Program-made: the position numbers and the translations under genes
Source of the DNA: Leucobacter sp. UT-8R-CII-1-4
GTDB lineage: Bacteria > Actinomycetota > Actinomycetes > Actinomycetales > Microbacteriaceae
DNA: 64,000 bases
Assembly: GCF_030010235.1 (NCBI RefSeq)
Contig: NZ_JASCRS010000001.1
Coordinates: 868,001 to 932,000 of the forward strand
Direction: 5' to 3'
Notes under the pieces: model-generated
The model's input: the letters and a program-made list of their open reading frames with translations, nothing else
What the model was told of the DNA's origin: nothing
Database searches by the model: none
Shown: positions 56,640-64,000 of the stretch, piece by piece
How the letters are laid out: each line of letters begins with the position of its first letter
Numbering within the stretch: position 1 is the first letter of the stretch

Positions 56640-58157
56640 ATGACGACAATGAAGTCACCTCCTGTGCAAGAGTTTCAAAAGAAACTCGGCCTCAAGGATG
56701 TCATCGCGCAGAGCCTTTCGGTCATGGCGCCCGCAATGTCGGGGGCGTTCATTACCTACCAAGCTGCGATCAAGGCAGGTGGGGCAACGCCGCTCTCCTT
56801 CTTGCTCGGCGCGGTCGGCATGCTGTGTGTTGGCACGGTTGTGGCGCTTTTCGCAAAAACGATCTCTTCATCGGGATCGATGTACACCTATCTCAGCAAG
56901 GGAGGTAGCCGCACCACCGGTTTTGTTGGCGGTTGGGCCTATGTCGCTGCATACCTGCTCTTCGCAAGTGGCGTGCTCGCAGGCTTCGGCTTTTTCATGT
57001 CAACGCTGGTTGAACTACTCTTTGGCGGCGCAGTTGCCTGGTACTGGTTCACGCTGATCGGCATTGGCATCATTGCGATGTTGAACTTCTTCAACGTGGC
57101 AGTCTCAACCCGAAATCAGTTGATCTTCCTGCTCGTAAGCATGGCGATCATGTTGACTGTTTCGTTCATTGTGATCGGCATTGGCACGCCAGCTGTAAGC
57201 GTGGTCGATGGCACCACACCAATCGCTTCAGCAGGCAGCCACTTCGACTTCTCAGTATTCTGGCCGCCAGCTGCAGGCGTACCTTGGATGGGCGTGTTCT
57301 TCGGCATGGGATTTGCCATGCTTTCCTTCGTTGGTTCTGAGTCATCTGCGTCGCTCTCAGAAGAGACCAAAGATGCAAAGCGCAATATTCCGCGTGCGGT
57401 GATTGGTTCGGTCATCATTGCGGGCCTCTTCTACCTGATCGTAACCATCGCCACCGCAATCGGCTTTGGCGTAGAACAGGCAGCAACCGACTGGCCGCTC
57501 GCTGCCACCGGTCTTGCCGCCGTTGCCCCGAACACGCTCAGCTCGGCACTCGTGCTCGCCTCAGCGGCCGGCGCAAGCCTGTTCTGTGCACTTGGCTTGC
57601 ACACGGCAACCTCGCGAGTGTTGTTCGCGATGGGACGCGAGGGCGTACTGCCTTCGGGTCTCGGCCGGCTGCACTCGCGCTGGAACACTCCCTGGAACTC
57701 GATGCTGCTCGTCATCATCTTGATTGTGCTGCTGATTGGTGGCCCAGTGCTACTCACCCCCTACGACGCACAGGTGGCGCTTGTCGGCGGCATTGACGAC
57801 CACACCACGGGTGGCCAGTACGCGTTCTCGCTCCTGCTGAATTACGGCACCCCAGTCGTCATTTTTGTGTACGTCATGCTCGGCTTCACCGCGATCCTGC
57901 ACGGCATTCGCAACCGGGCACCGAAGTTCGTCTTCGCCGGCGCCGCTGCAGCGGTGTTCTCAATCGTGGCGATCATTGGCGGCCTGTACTTCGCGTTCGT
58001 ACCGTCGGAGCCAGGTGCTGAGATTCCGTTCGCAACCCGCATTGTGCCGTGGGTTGGTGTTGGCATTCTCCTGGTCGGACTCGCTCTTGCCGCGTGGATC
58101 CGCTCGACCCGCAAGCAGGTCTGGTCAAACATGGGCCACATGTTCGACGACCTCTAA
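56640..58157 (+). CDS. APC-family amino acid/amine permease
   Basis: A 505-residue integral membrane protein with about 12 helices, of the amino acid-polyamine-organocation family. The N-terminus has the conserved first helix (DVIAQSLSVMAPAMSGAF), and a later cytoplasmic loop holds GSESSASLSEETKDAKRNIP, the typical APC motif near the third to sixth helices. It is the likely uptake system for the amine that the surrounding enzymes degrade. GAGGAT upstream of ATG 56640 is a usable ribosome site. It is followed by a strong terminator. Confidence 0.92.
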   Translation: MTTMKSPPVQEFQKKLGLKDVIAQSLSVMAPAMSGAFITYQAAIKAGGATPLSFLLGAVGMLCVGTVVALFAKTISSSGSMYTYLSKGGSRTTGFVGGWAYVAAYLLFASGVLAGFGFFMSTLVELLFGGAVAWYWFTLIGIGIIAMLNFFNVAVSTRNQLIFLLVSMAIMLTVSFIVIGIGTPAVSVVDGTTPIASAGSHFDFSVFWPPAAGVPWMGVFFGMGFAMLSFVGSESSASLSEETKDAKRNIPRAVIGSVIIAGLFYLIVTIATAIGFGVEQAATDWPLAATGLAAVAPNTLSSALVLASAAGASLFCALGLHTATSRVLFAMGREGVLPSGLGRLHSRWNTPWNSMLLVIILIVLLIGGPVLLTPYDAQVALVGGIDDHTTGGQYAFSLLLNYGTPVVIFVYVMLGFTAILHGIRNRAPKFVFAGAAAAVFSIVAIIGGLYFAFVPSEPGAEIPFATRIVPWVGVGILLVGLALAAWIRSTRKQVWSNMGHMFDDL

Positions 58158-58162
58158 ACCGG

Positions 58163-58208
58163 CAAACACTAAAGGCCCCGTCCAGTTGGACGGGGCCTTT
58201 AGTGTTTG
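58163..58208. terminator. Very strong bidirectional terminator
   Basis: A perfect 21-bp stem (58163-58183 with 58188-58208) with a four-base loop lies between the convergent permease and alcohol dehydrogenase genes. The stem itself contains CCTTT on both strands. It separates two operons of the cluster. Confidence 0.88.
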
Positions 58209-58210
58209 CG

Positions 58211-59305
58211 CTAGTTCTGCTGATCGAAAATGATCAGATCGCGAAGAGCTTCACCCTTACGCATCGAATCGAACCCGATATTCACATCTTCAAGCTCGAT
58301 ACGCGAGCTCACCATCTCTTCAAGCAGGAGACGACCGTCAAGATACATCTCAACGTAGCGAGGCATTGCCAGACGGAAGTTCTGCGCTCCCATGTAGGCA
58401 CCCTGAATCCGGCGGTCGTCAAGCAGCAAGCGCCCCTGCACAGGGAAGGTGCGACCGGCAGGCATCAGACCAATAATGGTTGCTACACCCCCGACGCCAA
58501 GGCACTCAAGCGCGGCGGTTGCGGTTGAAGCGACTCCAACGGCTTCGAGCGCGTGATCGATTTCACCCTTTGCAAGCTCTTTGATCTGCTCGGCCAAGTC
58601 ACGGTCGGGGTCTGGTGCGAGAGTGGCGGTCGCACCGAGCGTCTTCGCGACACCTAATTTGTCGGCGTTGAGGTCAACCGCGATGATCTCTGAAGCGCCG
58701 GCGATCCGGGCCCCCTGAATCGCACTCAAGCCGATTCCGCCGCAGCCAAGGACCACCACAGATTGCCCAGGCTGCACCTTCGCCTTATTGAACACGGCTC
58801 CAAGCCCCGTAGTTACTCCGCACCCGATCAGTGCTGCCAGATCGAGCGGCATCCGCTTATCAATTCGCACGACCGCCCGCTCATGCACCAGCAACATTTC
58901 AGCAAAGCTTGAGACGTTCAAGAACTGGTGCATCTCTTGGCCGTCACGACTCAGGCGAGGGGCATCGCTGGGATCACGCAAACTCATCGGGCTTTCGCAC
59001 AGATATGAGCGCCCGGCGAGGCAGCGCTCACAGTGCCCGCAAAATGTTGCGAGGCAGGTGATGACGTGATCCCCCGGCTCAAAATCGACAACTTCGCTGC
59101 CAACTTCAAGCACCACACCAGCCGACTCGTGGCCGAGCACCGAGGGGCGAGGAATGTCAAAGACGCCATTGAGGTGGTTCAGATCGCTATGGCAAAGACC
59201 AGCAGCGACTGTACGAATCAGTACCTCGTTCGGGCCAACGGCACCAACTTCAACGTCTTGAATGACCAGGTCAGAACGACCCTCTTCAAATACTGCAGCT
59301 TTCAT
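58211..59305 (-). CDS. Zinc-dependent alcohol dehydrogenase (MDR superfamily)
   Basis: A 364-residue medium-chain dehydrogenase. The catalytic zinc ligands are in AAGLCHSD and GHESAG, the structural zinc site in FCGHCERCLAGRSYLC, and the NAD site in GCGGIGLSAIQGARIAG followed by AVDLN (the Asp favours NAD). It would oxidise an alcohol intermediate to an aldehyde for the neighbouring aldehyde dehydrogenases, or act in formaldehyde/aldehyde balance. The first of the leftward genes of this block start far to the right; an 88-base gap separates it from the PuuD-like gene. Confidence 0.92.
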   Translation of the reverse strand: MKAAVFEEGRSDLVIQDVEVGAVGPNEVLIRTVAAGLCHSDLNHLNGVFDIPRPSVLGHESAGVVLEVGSEVVDFEPGDHVITCLATFCGHCERCLAGRSYLCESPMSLRDPSDAPRLSRDGQEMHQFLNVSSFAEMLLVHERAVVRIDKRMPLDLAALIGCGVTTGLGAVFNKAKVQPGQSVVVLGCGGIGLSAIQGARIAGASEIIAVDLNADKLGVAKTLGATATLAPDPDRDLAEQIKELAKGEIDHALEAVGVASTATAALECLGVGGVATIIGLMPAGRTFPVQGRLLLDDRRIQGAYMGAQNFRLAMPRYVEMYLDGRLLLEEMVSSRIELEDVNIGFDSMRKGEALRDLIIFDQQN

Positions 59306-59393
59306 TTCGGTTTCTCCTCTATGAGGTTGAGCCGAACGGCACTCGGCGTCGAGGCCGCTCGGCGATGGTGAATAGATTTGGTGCGGCGAAGCG

Positions 59394-60197
59394 CTACCGA
59401 CTTACAGCGGCCCGCTCGTCGCGGCGAACCGCGCAGAGCCGCACGAAACTCTTAAAAATTCCCTCGTGCGGGCGAGCTTCTGGATGCCACTGCACAGCGA
59501 CGAGTCCGCGCCCGAGGTCTTCGACGCCCTCAATCGTGCCGTCTTCGGCCACTGCCGAAACGATGAGGCCCTCGCCAAGACGATCAATCGCCTGGTGATG
59601 GTAGGTCGCCACGTCGGCATGTTCCCCCACCGCGTCTCGCAGCCAAGTGCTCTCAAGCGTTCGTACTGGATGCTCACCGAAACCGGTCGAGATGGGGTTG
59701 TGCACATCGCTGCCAACATGAGGCGGCAAATGCTGAATCAGCGTGCCGCCGAGCACGGTGTTCATCATTTGCAGACCGCGGCAAATCCCAAACACGGGCA
59801 CCTGCGCAGCGATGGCAGCGCGCAAGAGGGCGCTTTCCCAAGCATCTCTCGGGCGGTCAAAGGGGCCAGATTTTGGCGATGCGGGTGCCGCATAAAGCTC
59901 CGGATCGACGTCAGAACCGCCGGCAAGAGTGAGCCCGTCGAGCATCGAAATCAGATGCGCCGCCTCCGCGTCTAGGTCGCTGTCCATGTCGGGAGTGACC
60001 GGCAACAGCACAACCGAAGCTCCCGCATTGCGCAGGTGGGCGGTGTAGCCGTATGACAGCAGGTGCGACTTTCCCTCCCAGATTCGCCAGGTTGCGTGCT
60101 CGATCGGAGCAGGAATCCCGATAACAGGCCGAACTCTTTCACTGCTCGCCTTGGCAGCACCTTCTTGGTTGGCAGCGGGAGAAGCTACATTGCTCAT
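59394..60197 (-). CDS. Gamma-glutamyl-GABA hydrolase-like (PuuD, peptidase C26)
   Basis: A 267-residue class I amidotransferase-fold hydrolase of family C26. Signatures are RPVIGIPAP, LTLAGGSDVDPELY, nucleophile Cys in GICRGLQMMN and His/Glu in VQWHPEARPHEG. PuuD hydrolyses the gamma-glutamyl bond of gamma-Glu-amino acids, releasing glutamate and the omega-amino acid. This is the step after PuuA- and PuuC-type reactions, whose homologues are encoded 9-14 kb to the left. It therefore supports a gamma-glutamylation route. The ATG is preceded by AAAGG. Confidence 0.9.
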   Translation of the reverse strand: MSNVASPAANQEGAAKASSERVRPVIGIPAPIEHATWRIWEGKSHLLSYGYTAHLRNAGASVVLLPVTPDMDSDLDAEAAHLISMLDGLTLAGGSDVDPELYAAPASPKSGPFDRPRDAWESALLRAAIAAQVPVFGICRGLQMMNTVLGGTLIQHLPPHVGSDVHNPISTGFGEHPVRTLESTWLRDAVGEHADVATYHHQAIDRLGEGLIVSAVAEDGTIEGVEDLGRGLVAVQWHPEARPHEGIFKSFVRLCAVRRDERAAVSR

Positions 60198-60263
60198 TCC
60201 TGAGTACCTTTCATTGATTTATGTCTGCACCACAATCGGCGCGACACGGTGGTGTCTAGTGAG

Positions 60264-60303
60264 AGACAGGGGCCCGCCTCTAAAACGAGACGGGCCCCTG
60301 TCT
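60264..60303. terminator. Terminator between aminotransferase and PuuD-like genes
   Basis: A perfect 13-bp GC-rich stem (60264-60276 with 60291-60303) has a 14-base loop. It follows the aminotransferase stop on the leftward strand, so it likely ends or attenuates that transcript before the PuuD-like gene. Confidence 0.7.
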
Positions 60304-60312
60304 GCAGCATGG

Positions 60313-61704
60313 TTATGCTTCGGTTGAATACGAATCCGCGATGTTCAACACTTCATCGAGAATGTCGAGACCCTTCACTAGGTCTTCCTCGCTGATGATG
60401 AGTGGTGGCGCAAATTGCAGTCGGTTGAAGTGTGCGAATGGCCACAGCCCCGCACTCTTACATGCGGCAATCACCGCGTTCATCGGCGCTGCCGCTTCGC
60501 CACTCGCGTTGTATGGCACGAGAGGTTCGCGGGTGTTGCGATCCTTCACCAATTCGAGCGACCAGATCATTCCCTTGCCGCGGTATTCACCTAGCGAGGG
60601 GTGACGCTCTGCGAACTCAGCCAGACGCGGTGCGATCACGCGCTCGCTCAAATCTCGCACATGCTCCATCACGCCCTCATCTTCGAAAATATCGAAGGTG
60701 GCTACGCCCGAGGCACACGCAAGCGGATGCCCCGAGTAAGTGAGTCCGCCGGGGAAAGCGCGATCCTCGAAGCTCTTGTGAATTTCTTCTGAAACCACAA
60801 CCCCACCGAGCGGCAGGTAACCCGAGTTCACGCCCTTTGCGAAGGTGACCAGATCTGGGTTGACCCCAAAGGCCTGAAACGCGAACCACTCGCCGGTGCG
60901 GCCAAAGCCCACCATTACTTCGTCGCAGATCATCACGATGCCGTACTTGTCGCAAAGCTCGCGCACACCTGGCAGGTAACCGGGTGGCGGCACCAGCACA
61001 CCGTTGGTACCGGTGATTGTTTCGAGAATGATCGCAGCGATAGTGTGCGGGCCTTCGAGCTGAATCGTGCGTTCCAGCTCGGCGAGTGCGCGCTCCGACT
61101 CTTCTTCTGGCGTGCTTGAGTAGAACGGCGAACGGTAGAGGTACGGACCCTCGAAGTGCACCACACCCGCATCGAGCGTGCCATTGGCCCAGCGACGTGG
61201 TTCACCTGTCATGGTGATCGCCGTTGCTGTTGAGCCGTGATACGAACGGTAACGAGCGAGTACCTTTTGCCGACCGGTGTGCTGGCGAGCCATTCGCACC
61301 GCGTACTCGTTGGCATCAGCGCCACCATTGGTGAAGAACACCGACCGGGCACCCTCAAACGAGCGCTCAACAATGCGCTTGGCCAATTCACCGCGCACAT
61401 CGTTTGCCACTGCCGGCTGAATCGTCGCGAGGCGCGCTGCCTGGTCTTGAATCGCCTGCACCATTCGCGGGTGCTGGTGGCCGAGGTTCAGGTTGACCAG
61501 TTGCGACGAGAAATCGAGATATTCGTTGCCGTCGTAATCCCAGAAACGTACTCCCTCACCCTTCGCAATAGGCAGCGGGTTGATGGCGCCCTGCGCCGAC
61601 CACGAGTGGAAGACGTATTGGCGATCATTTGCGCGTACTTCGCGCTGTGCATCGTTGTCGCCGAAGCTCTGCGCGTTGCCGTGCAGATCCACGTAATCTG
61701 ACAT
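60313..61704 (-). CDS. Class III (omega-amino acid) aminotransferase
   Basis: A 463-residue PLP aminotransferase of subgroup III. It shows FTNGGADANEYAVRMAR, YRSYHGSTATAI, ICDEVMVGFGRTG and the PLP lysine in TFAKGVNSGYLPLGG. Such enzymes transfer the amino group of GABA, beta-alanine, taurine or other omega-amino acids to pyruvate or 2-oxoglutarate, giving a semialdehyde. That product would suit the MmsA-like dehydrogenase encoded next upstream. GAAAGGA before ATG 61704 sets the start; a 39-codon longer frame is not homologous. Confidence 0.9.
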   Translation of the reverse strand: MSDYVDLHGNAQSFGDNDAQREVRANDRQYVFHSWSAQGAINPLPIAKGEGVRFWDYDGNEYLDFSSQLVNLNLGHQHPRMVQAIQDQAARLATIQPAVANDVRGELAKRIVERSFEGARSVFFTNGGADANEYAVRMARQHTGRQKVLARYRSYHGSTATAITMTGEPRRWANGTLDAGVVHFEGPYLYRSPFYSSTPEEESERALAELERTIQLEGPHTIAAIILETITGTNGVLVPPPGYLPGVRELCDKYGIVMICDEVMVGFGRTGEWFAFQAFGVNPDLVTFAKGVNSGYLPLGGVVVSEEIHKSFEDRAFPGGLTYSGHPLACASGVATFDIFEDEGVMEHVRDLSERVIAPRLAEFAERHPSLGEYRGKGMIWSLELVKDRNTREPLVPYNASGEAAAPMNAVIAACKSAGLWPFAHFNRLQFAPPLIISEEDLVKGLDILDEVLNIADSYSTEA

Positions 61705-61769
61705 TCGTGCGTTCCTTTCAGTGTGCATCGGTCGCGCCATCGCGCCGATCGAGTGAATATCGTCGCGAG

Positions 61770-63269
61770 CTACATCGTTGGCATAACGAAGCTCGCGCCC
61801 TCCTTGATGCCTGATGGCCAACGGCTGGTTACCGTCTTGGTCTTGGTGTAGAAACGGAACGCGTCGGTGCCGTGCTGGTTCAAATCACCGAAGCCCGACT
61901 TCTTCCATCCACCGAAGGTGTAGTACGCAATTGGCACTGGAATTGGCACGTTCACGCCGACCATGCCCACATTCACTCGAGCGGTGAAATCGCGAGCGGT
62001 GTCGCCGTCGCGGGTGAAGATCGCCACACCATTGCCGTACTCGTGGTCGCTGGCAAGCGCGAGCGCCTCGTCGTACGACTCGGCACGAAGAATCGCGAGC
62101 ACTGGGCCAAAGATTTCTTCGCGGTAGATTTTCATGTCCTTGGTGACATTGTCGAAGAGGGTTGGTCCGAGGTAGAAGCCCTGCTCATGTCCGGGCACCA
62201 CATATCCGCGACCATCGGCGATCAGCGTTGCACCTTCGTCGATGCCTGCCTGAATGTAGCTTTCGACGCGCTCTTTCGCCTCGGCGGTGACCACTGGGCC
62301 GTAGTCCGAGAGCGGATCGAGCGCTGGGCCGACCTTCAGTTCGCTTACCCGCTGCGCAAGCTTTGCAGAGAGTGCTTCTGCGGTTTGCTGTCCGACTGGG
62401 ACCGCAACCGAGATTGCCATGCAACGCTCGCCAGCCGAACCGTAGCCCGCACCGATCAGTGCGTCAGCAACCTGATCGAGGTCAGCATCTGGCATCACGA
62501 TCATGTGGTTCTTTGCGCCGCCGAAGCACTGCGCACGCTTTCCGTTTGCTGCCGCGGTCTCGTAGATGTACTGCGCAATTGGGGTTGAGCCGACAAAGCC
62601 GATTGCTTTGATCCGGTCGTCGTTCAAGAGGGCATCAACTGCGTCTTTGCCGCCATTCACGACGTTGCACACACCCGCCGGCAGCCCGGCCTCGATGAGC
62701 AGCTCTCCAAGGCGTAGTGGGACCGATGGGTCGCGCTCCGATGGCTTCAAGATGACAGCGTTACCTGCGGCGAGCGCCGGTCCCATCTTCCACAGCGGAA
62801 TCATCGCTGGGAAGTTGAATGGTGTGATGCTGGCGACTACGCCGAGGGGCTGGCGCATCGAGTACACGTCGATACCGGTGCCGGCTGCGGTGGTGTATTC
62901 GCCCTTCAGCAGGTGGGGTGCACCGAGCGCGAACTCGATTACTTCGACTCCACGCTGAATGTCGCCCTTGGCATCTTCGAAAGTCTTGCCGTGCTCAATA
63001 GAGATCATACGAGCGAGCTCATCGGTGTCGCGCGCAATTAGTTCGAGGAAACGCATCAGCACGCGAGCGCGTCGCTGCGGGTTCGTTGCGCCCCAGGCGG
63101 GCTGTGCTGCCTCGGCTACGGCGATAGCTTCTGCGACTTCTTCTTTGCTTGCGATGGGCACGCGGGCCTGCACATCGCCGGTGCTTGGGTTGAACACGTC
63201 AGCGAAATTACCTGAGGTGCCCTCAATGTGCTCTCCGCCTACGAAGTGGGTCAGTGTACGAATGGTCAT
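61770..63269 (-). CDS. Methylmalonate/malonate-semialdehyde dehydrogenase-like enzyme (MmsA type)
   Basis: A 499-residue ALDH of the CoA-acylating MmsA group: FVGGEHIEGTSG, FNPSTGDVQARV, TPFNFPAMIPLWKM and catalytic Cys in GSAGERCMAISVAVPVG. MmsA converts malonate or methylmalonate semialdehyde to acetyl- or propionyl-CoA. If specificity is kept, the cluster ends in a three- or four-carbon semialdehyde, as from beta-alanine or 3-aminoisobutyrate. It is the first gene of its operon, 65 bases upstream of the aminotransferase. AAAGGA before ATG 63269 supports the start. Confidence 0.9.
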   Translation of the reverse strand: MTIRTLTHFVGGEHIEGTSGNFADVFNPSTGDVQARVPIASKEEVAEAIAVAEAAQPAWGATNPQRRARVLMRFLELIARDTDELARMISIEHGKTFEDAKGDIQRGVEVIEFALGAPHLLKGEYTTAAGTGIDVYSMRQPLGVVASITPFNFPAMIPLWKMGPALAAGNAVILKPSERDPSVPLRLGELLIEAGLPAGVCNVVNGGKDAVDALLNDDRIKAIGFVGSTPIAQYIYETAAANGKRAQCFGGAKNHMIVMPDADLDQVADALIGAGYGSAGERCMAISVAVPVGQQTAEALSAKLAQRVSELKVGPALDPLSDYGPVVTAEAKERVESYIQAGIDEGATLIADGRGYVVPGHEQGFYLGPTLFDNVTKDMKIYREEIFGPVLAILRAESYDEALALASDHEYGNGVAIFTRDGDTARDFTARVNVGMVGVNVPIPVPIAYYTFGGWKKSGFGDLNQHGTDAFRFYTKTKTVTSRWPSGIKEGASFVMPTM

Positions 63270-63455
63270 ATTTTTTAATTCCTTTCGGATCAAAAGGTGC
63301 ATCATGTGCCACATCGCACCGAGCATTGACCTTATTATTCAATGAGTTCAAGGAGAAAAGCAATGGTATTACCAATGGAGTTTTAGGACTGCATATGGCC
63401 TTTTTGCACACCCAAAAGCGGCCGATTCAGAGAGCACAAAATCGGGCGCGACAGA

Positions 63456-63471
63456 TGTGCGACCTCTACAC
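63456..63471. promoter_or_regulatory. TGTGC-N6-TACAC motif, copy 3
   Basis: TGTGCGACCTCTACAC lies 31 bases before the GntR start, in the divergent region with the MmsA-like gene. It keeps the ten outer bases shared by copies 1 and 2 but not the centre. Confidence 0.4.
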
Positions 63472-63501
63472 TTACGGCAAGAGCAATTCAAGGAGTCTTA
63501 G

Positions 63502-64000
63502 TTGGCACATCTCGAAGAACGCGCCAGTGCACCAGAGCCGGGCATTGCGGATCGAACCGAGCTTGATTTTCCGGCCATTCCGGGGCTCGCTGAAGGCACT
63601 CCGCTGACGAACCCGTTCGAGCAGGTCATGGCACATTTGGTTTCGCTGATGCGTAGCGGTGTGCTCCCCTACGGCACTCGGTTGCCCTCTGAACGCGATC
63701 TCAGTGAGCATTTTGAAGTGAGTCGGGTGACTCTTCGAGCGGTCATTCGCACGTTGCAGCAATCCGGCTACCTGAAAACCGTGCGCGGCCGAAGTGGCGG
63801 CAGCACAGTGATCTGGCAAGCCGACGTCGACCCTGCAGAAGTGCCGGCACCAAGGCTTAGCCCCGCAATGAAAGAACGTCTGCTCGATAGCCTGACGTTC
63901 CGATCAATTCTTGAACCGGGCGCGGCAGAACTTGCGGCTTCACGTCCCTTGACTGAGTCCCAGTGTGAAACCCTGAAACAGCATCTGGCATCAGTGCATG
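63502..64000 (+). CDS. GntR-family regulator, FadR subgroup (partial)
   Basis: The gene runs off the right edge; 166 residues are visible. The N-terminal winged helix (about 40-105) has LPYGTRLPSERDLSEHF and VSRVTLRAVIRTLQQSGYL, classic GntR. A FadR/FCD-type ligand domain begins around residue 125 (LLDSLTFRSILEPGAAELAA). A TTG start is preceded by AAGGAG seven bases upstream; later in-frame ATGs would cut into the DNA-binding domain. It is divergent from the MmsA-like dehydrogenase and is a candidate regulator of the catabolic cluster, possibly through the motif just upstream. Confidence 0.87.
   Translation, partial: MAHLEERASAPEPGIADRTELDFPAIPGLAEGTPLTNPFEQVMAHLVSLMRSGVLPYGTRLPSERDLSEHFEVSRVTLRAVIRTLQQSGYLKTVRGRSGGSTVIWQADVDPAEVPAPRLSPAMKERLLDSLTFRSILEPGAAELAASRPLTESQCETLKQHLASVH

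Overview
The window looks like chromosome of a GC-rich Gram-positive actinobacterium, most likely a member of Microbacteriaceae such as Leucobacter. This is inferred from high-GC codon use, LPxTG-like sorting signals of the LTNTG/LVNTG type, actinobacterial transporter and relaxase types, and an elongator-type tRNA-Met. No rRNA or core marker gene is present, so the genus is only a guess.

Left part (1-19.5 kb). After the tail of a sortase-anchored surface protein and two decayed small genes comes a peptide-utilisation island. A YheO/DauR-type regulator and two S10 carboxypeptidase-like genes read leftward. A long operon with stop/start overlaps reads rightward: an oligopeptide ABC importer with a fused permease-ATPase, a class V aminotransferase, a RidA protein, two M61-like metallopeptidases and a third S10 protein, followed by an amidohydrolase. 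None of the hydrolases has a signal peptide, so imported peptides appear to be dismantled in the cytoplasm.

Mobile part (19.5-28.5 kb). A MobF relaxase-helicase, a three-zinc-finger protein, a membrane protein, an FHA protein, small hypotheticals and an NrdH redoxin precede a tRNA-Met. Directly behind the tRNA lies a tyrosine integrase enclosed by a near-identical 80-bp repeat of the tRNA 3' half plus terminator. This is a 1.55-kb integrase-only element. Parts of the relaxase, zinc-finger and FHA genes are saturated with the hexamer TGTCGC/GCGACA.

Middle part (28.6-46 kb). A WYL regulator lies opposite an epoxide-hydrolase-like protein and a YdeI-like protein. Cell-surface genes include a BspA/DUF285 repeat protein, a membrane protein with a sorting-signal-like N-terminus, a polysaccharide deacetylase lipoprotein, and a 1051-residue adhesin divergent from an ECF sigma factor fused to a zinc-finger/transmembrane/extracellular tail. 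Between them is an operon of a YtcJ-type amidohydrolase and a polar amino-acid ABC importer, opposite a LacI-type repressor with a palindromic operator candidate.

Right part (46.1-64 kb). This is a catabolic cluster that I read as gamma-glutamylation-dependent amine degradation with a P450. One leftward operon encodes a glutamine amidotransferase, a PuuA-like glutamine-synthetase homologue, a P450, its [3Fe-4S] ferredoxin, a ferredoxin reductase and an aldehyde dehydrogenase. Around it are a diflavin reductase, a GAF-PucR regulator, an APC permease, an alcohol dehydrogenase, a PuuD-like hydrolase, a class III aminotransferase, an MmsA-like semialdehyde dehydrogenase and a GntR regulator. A motif TGTGC-N6-TACAC occurs upstream of three of these units.
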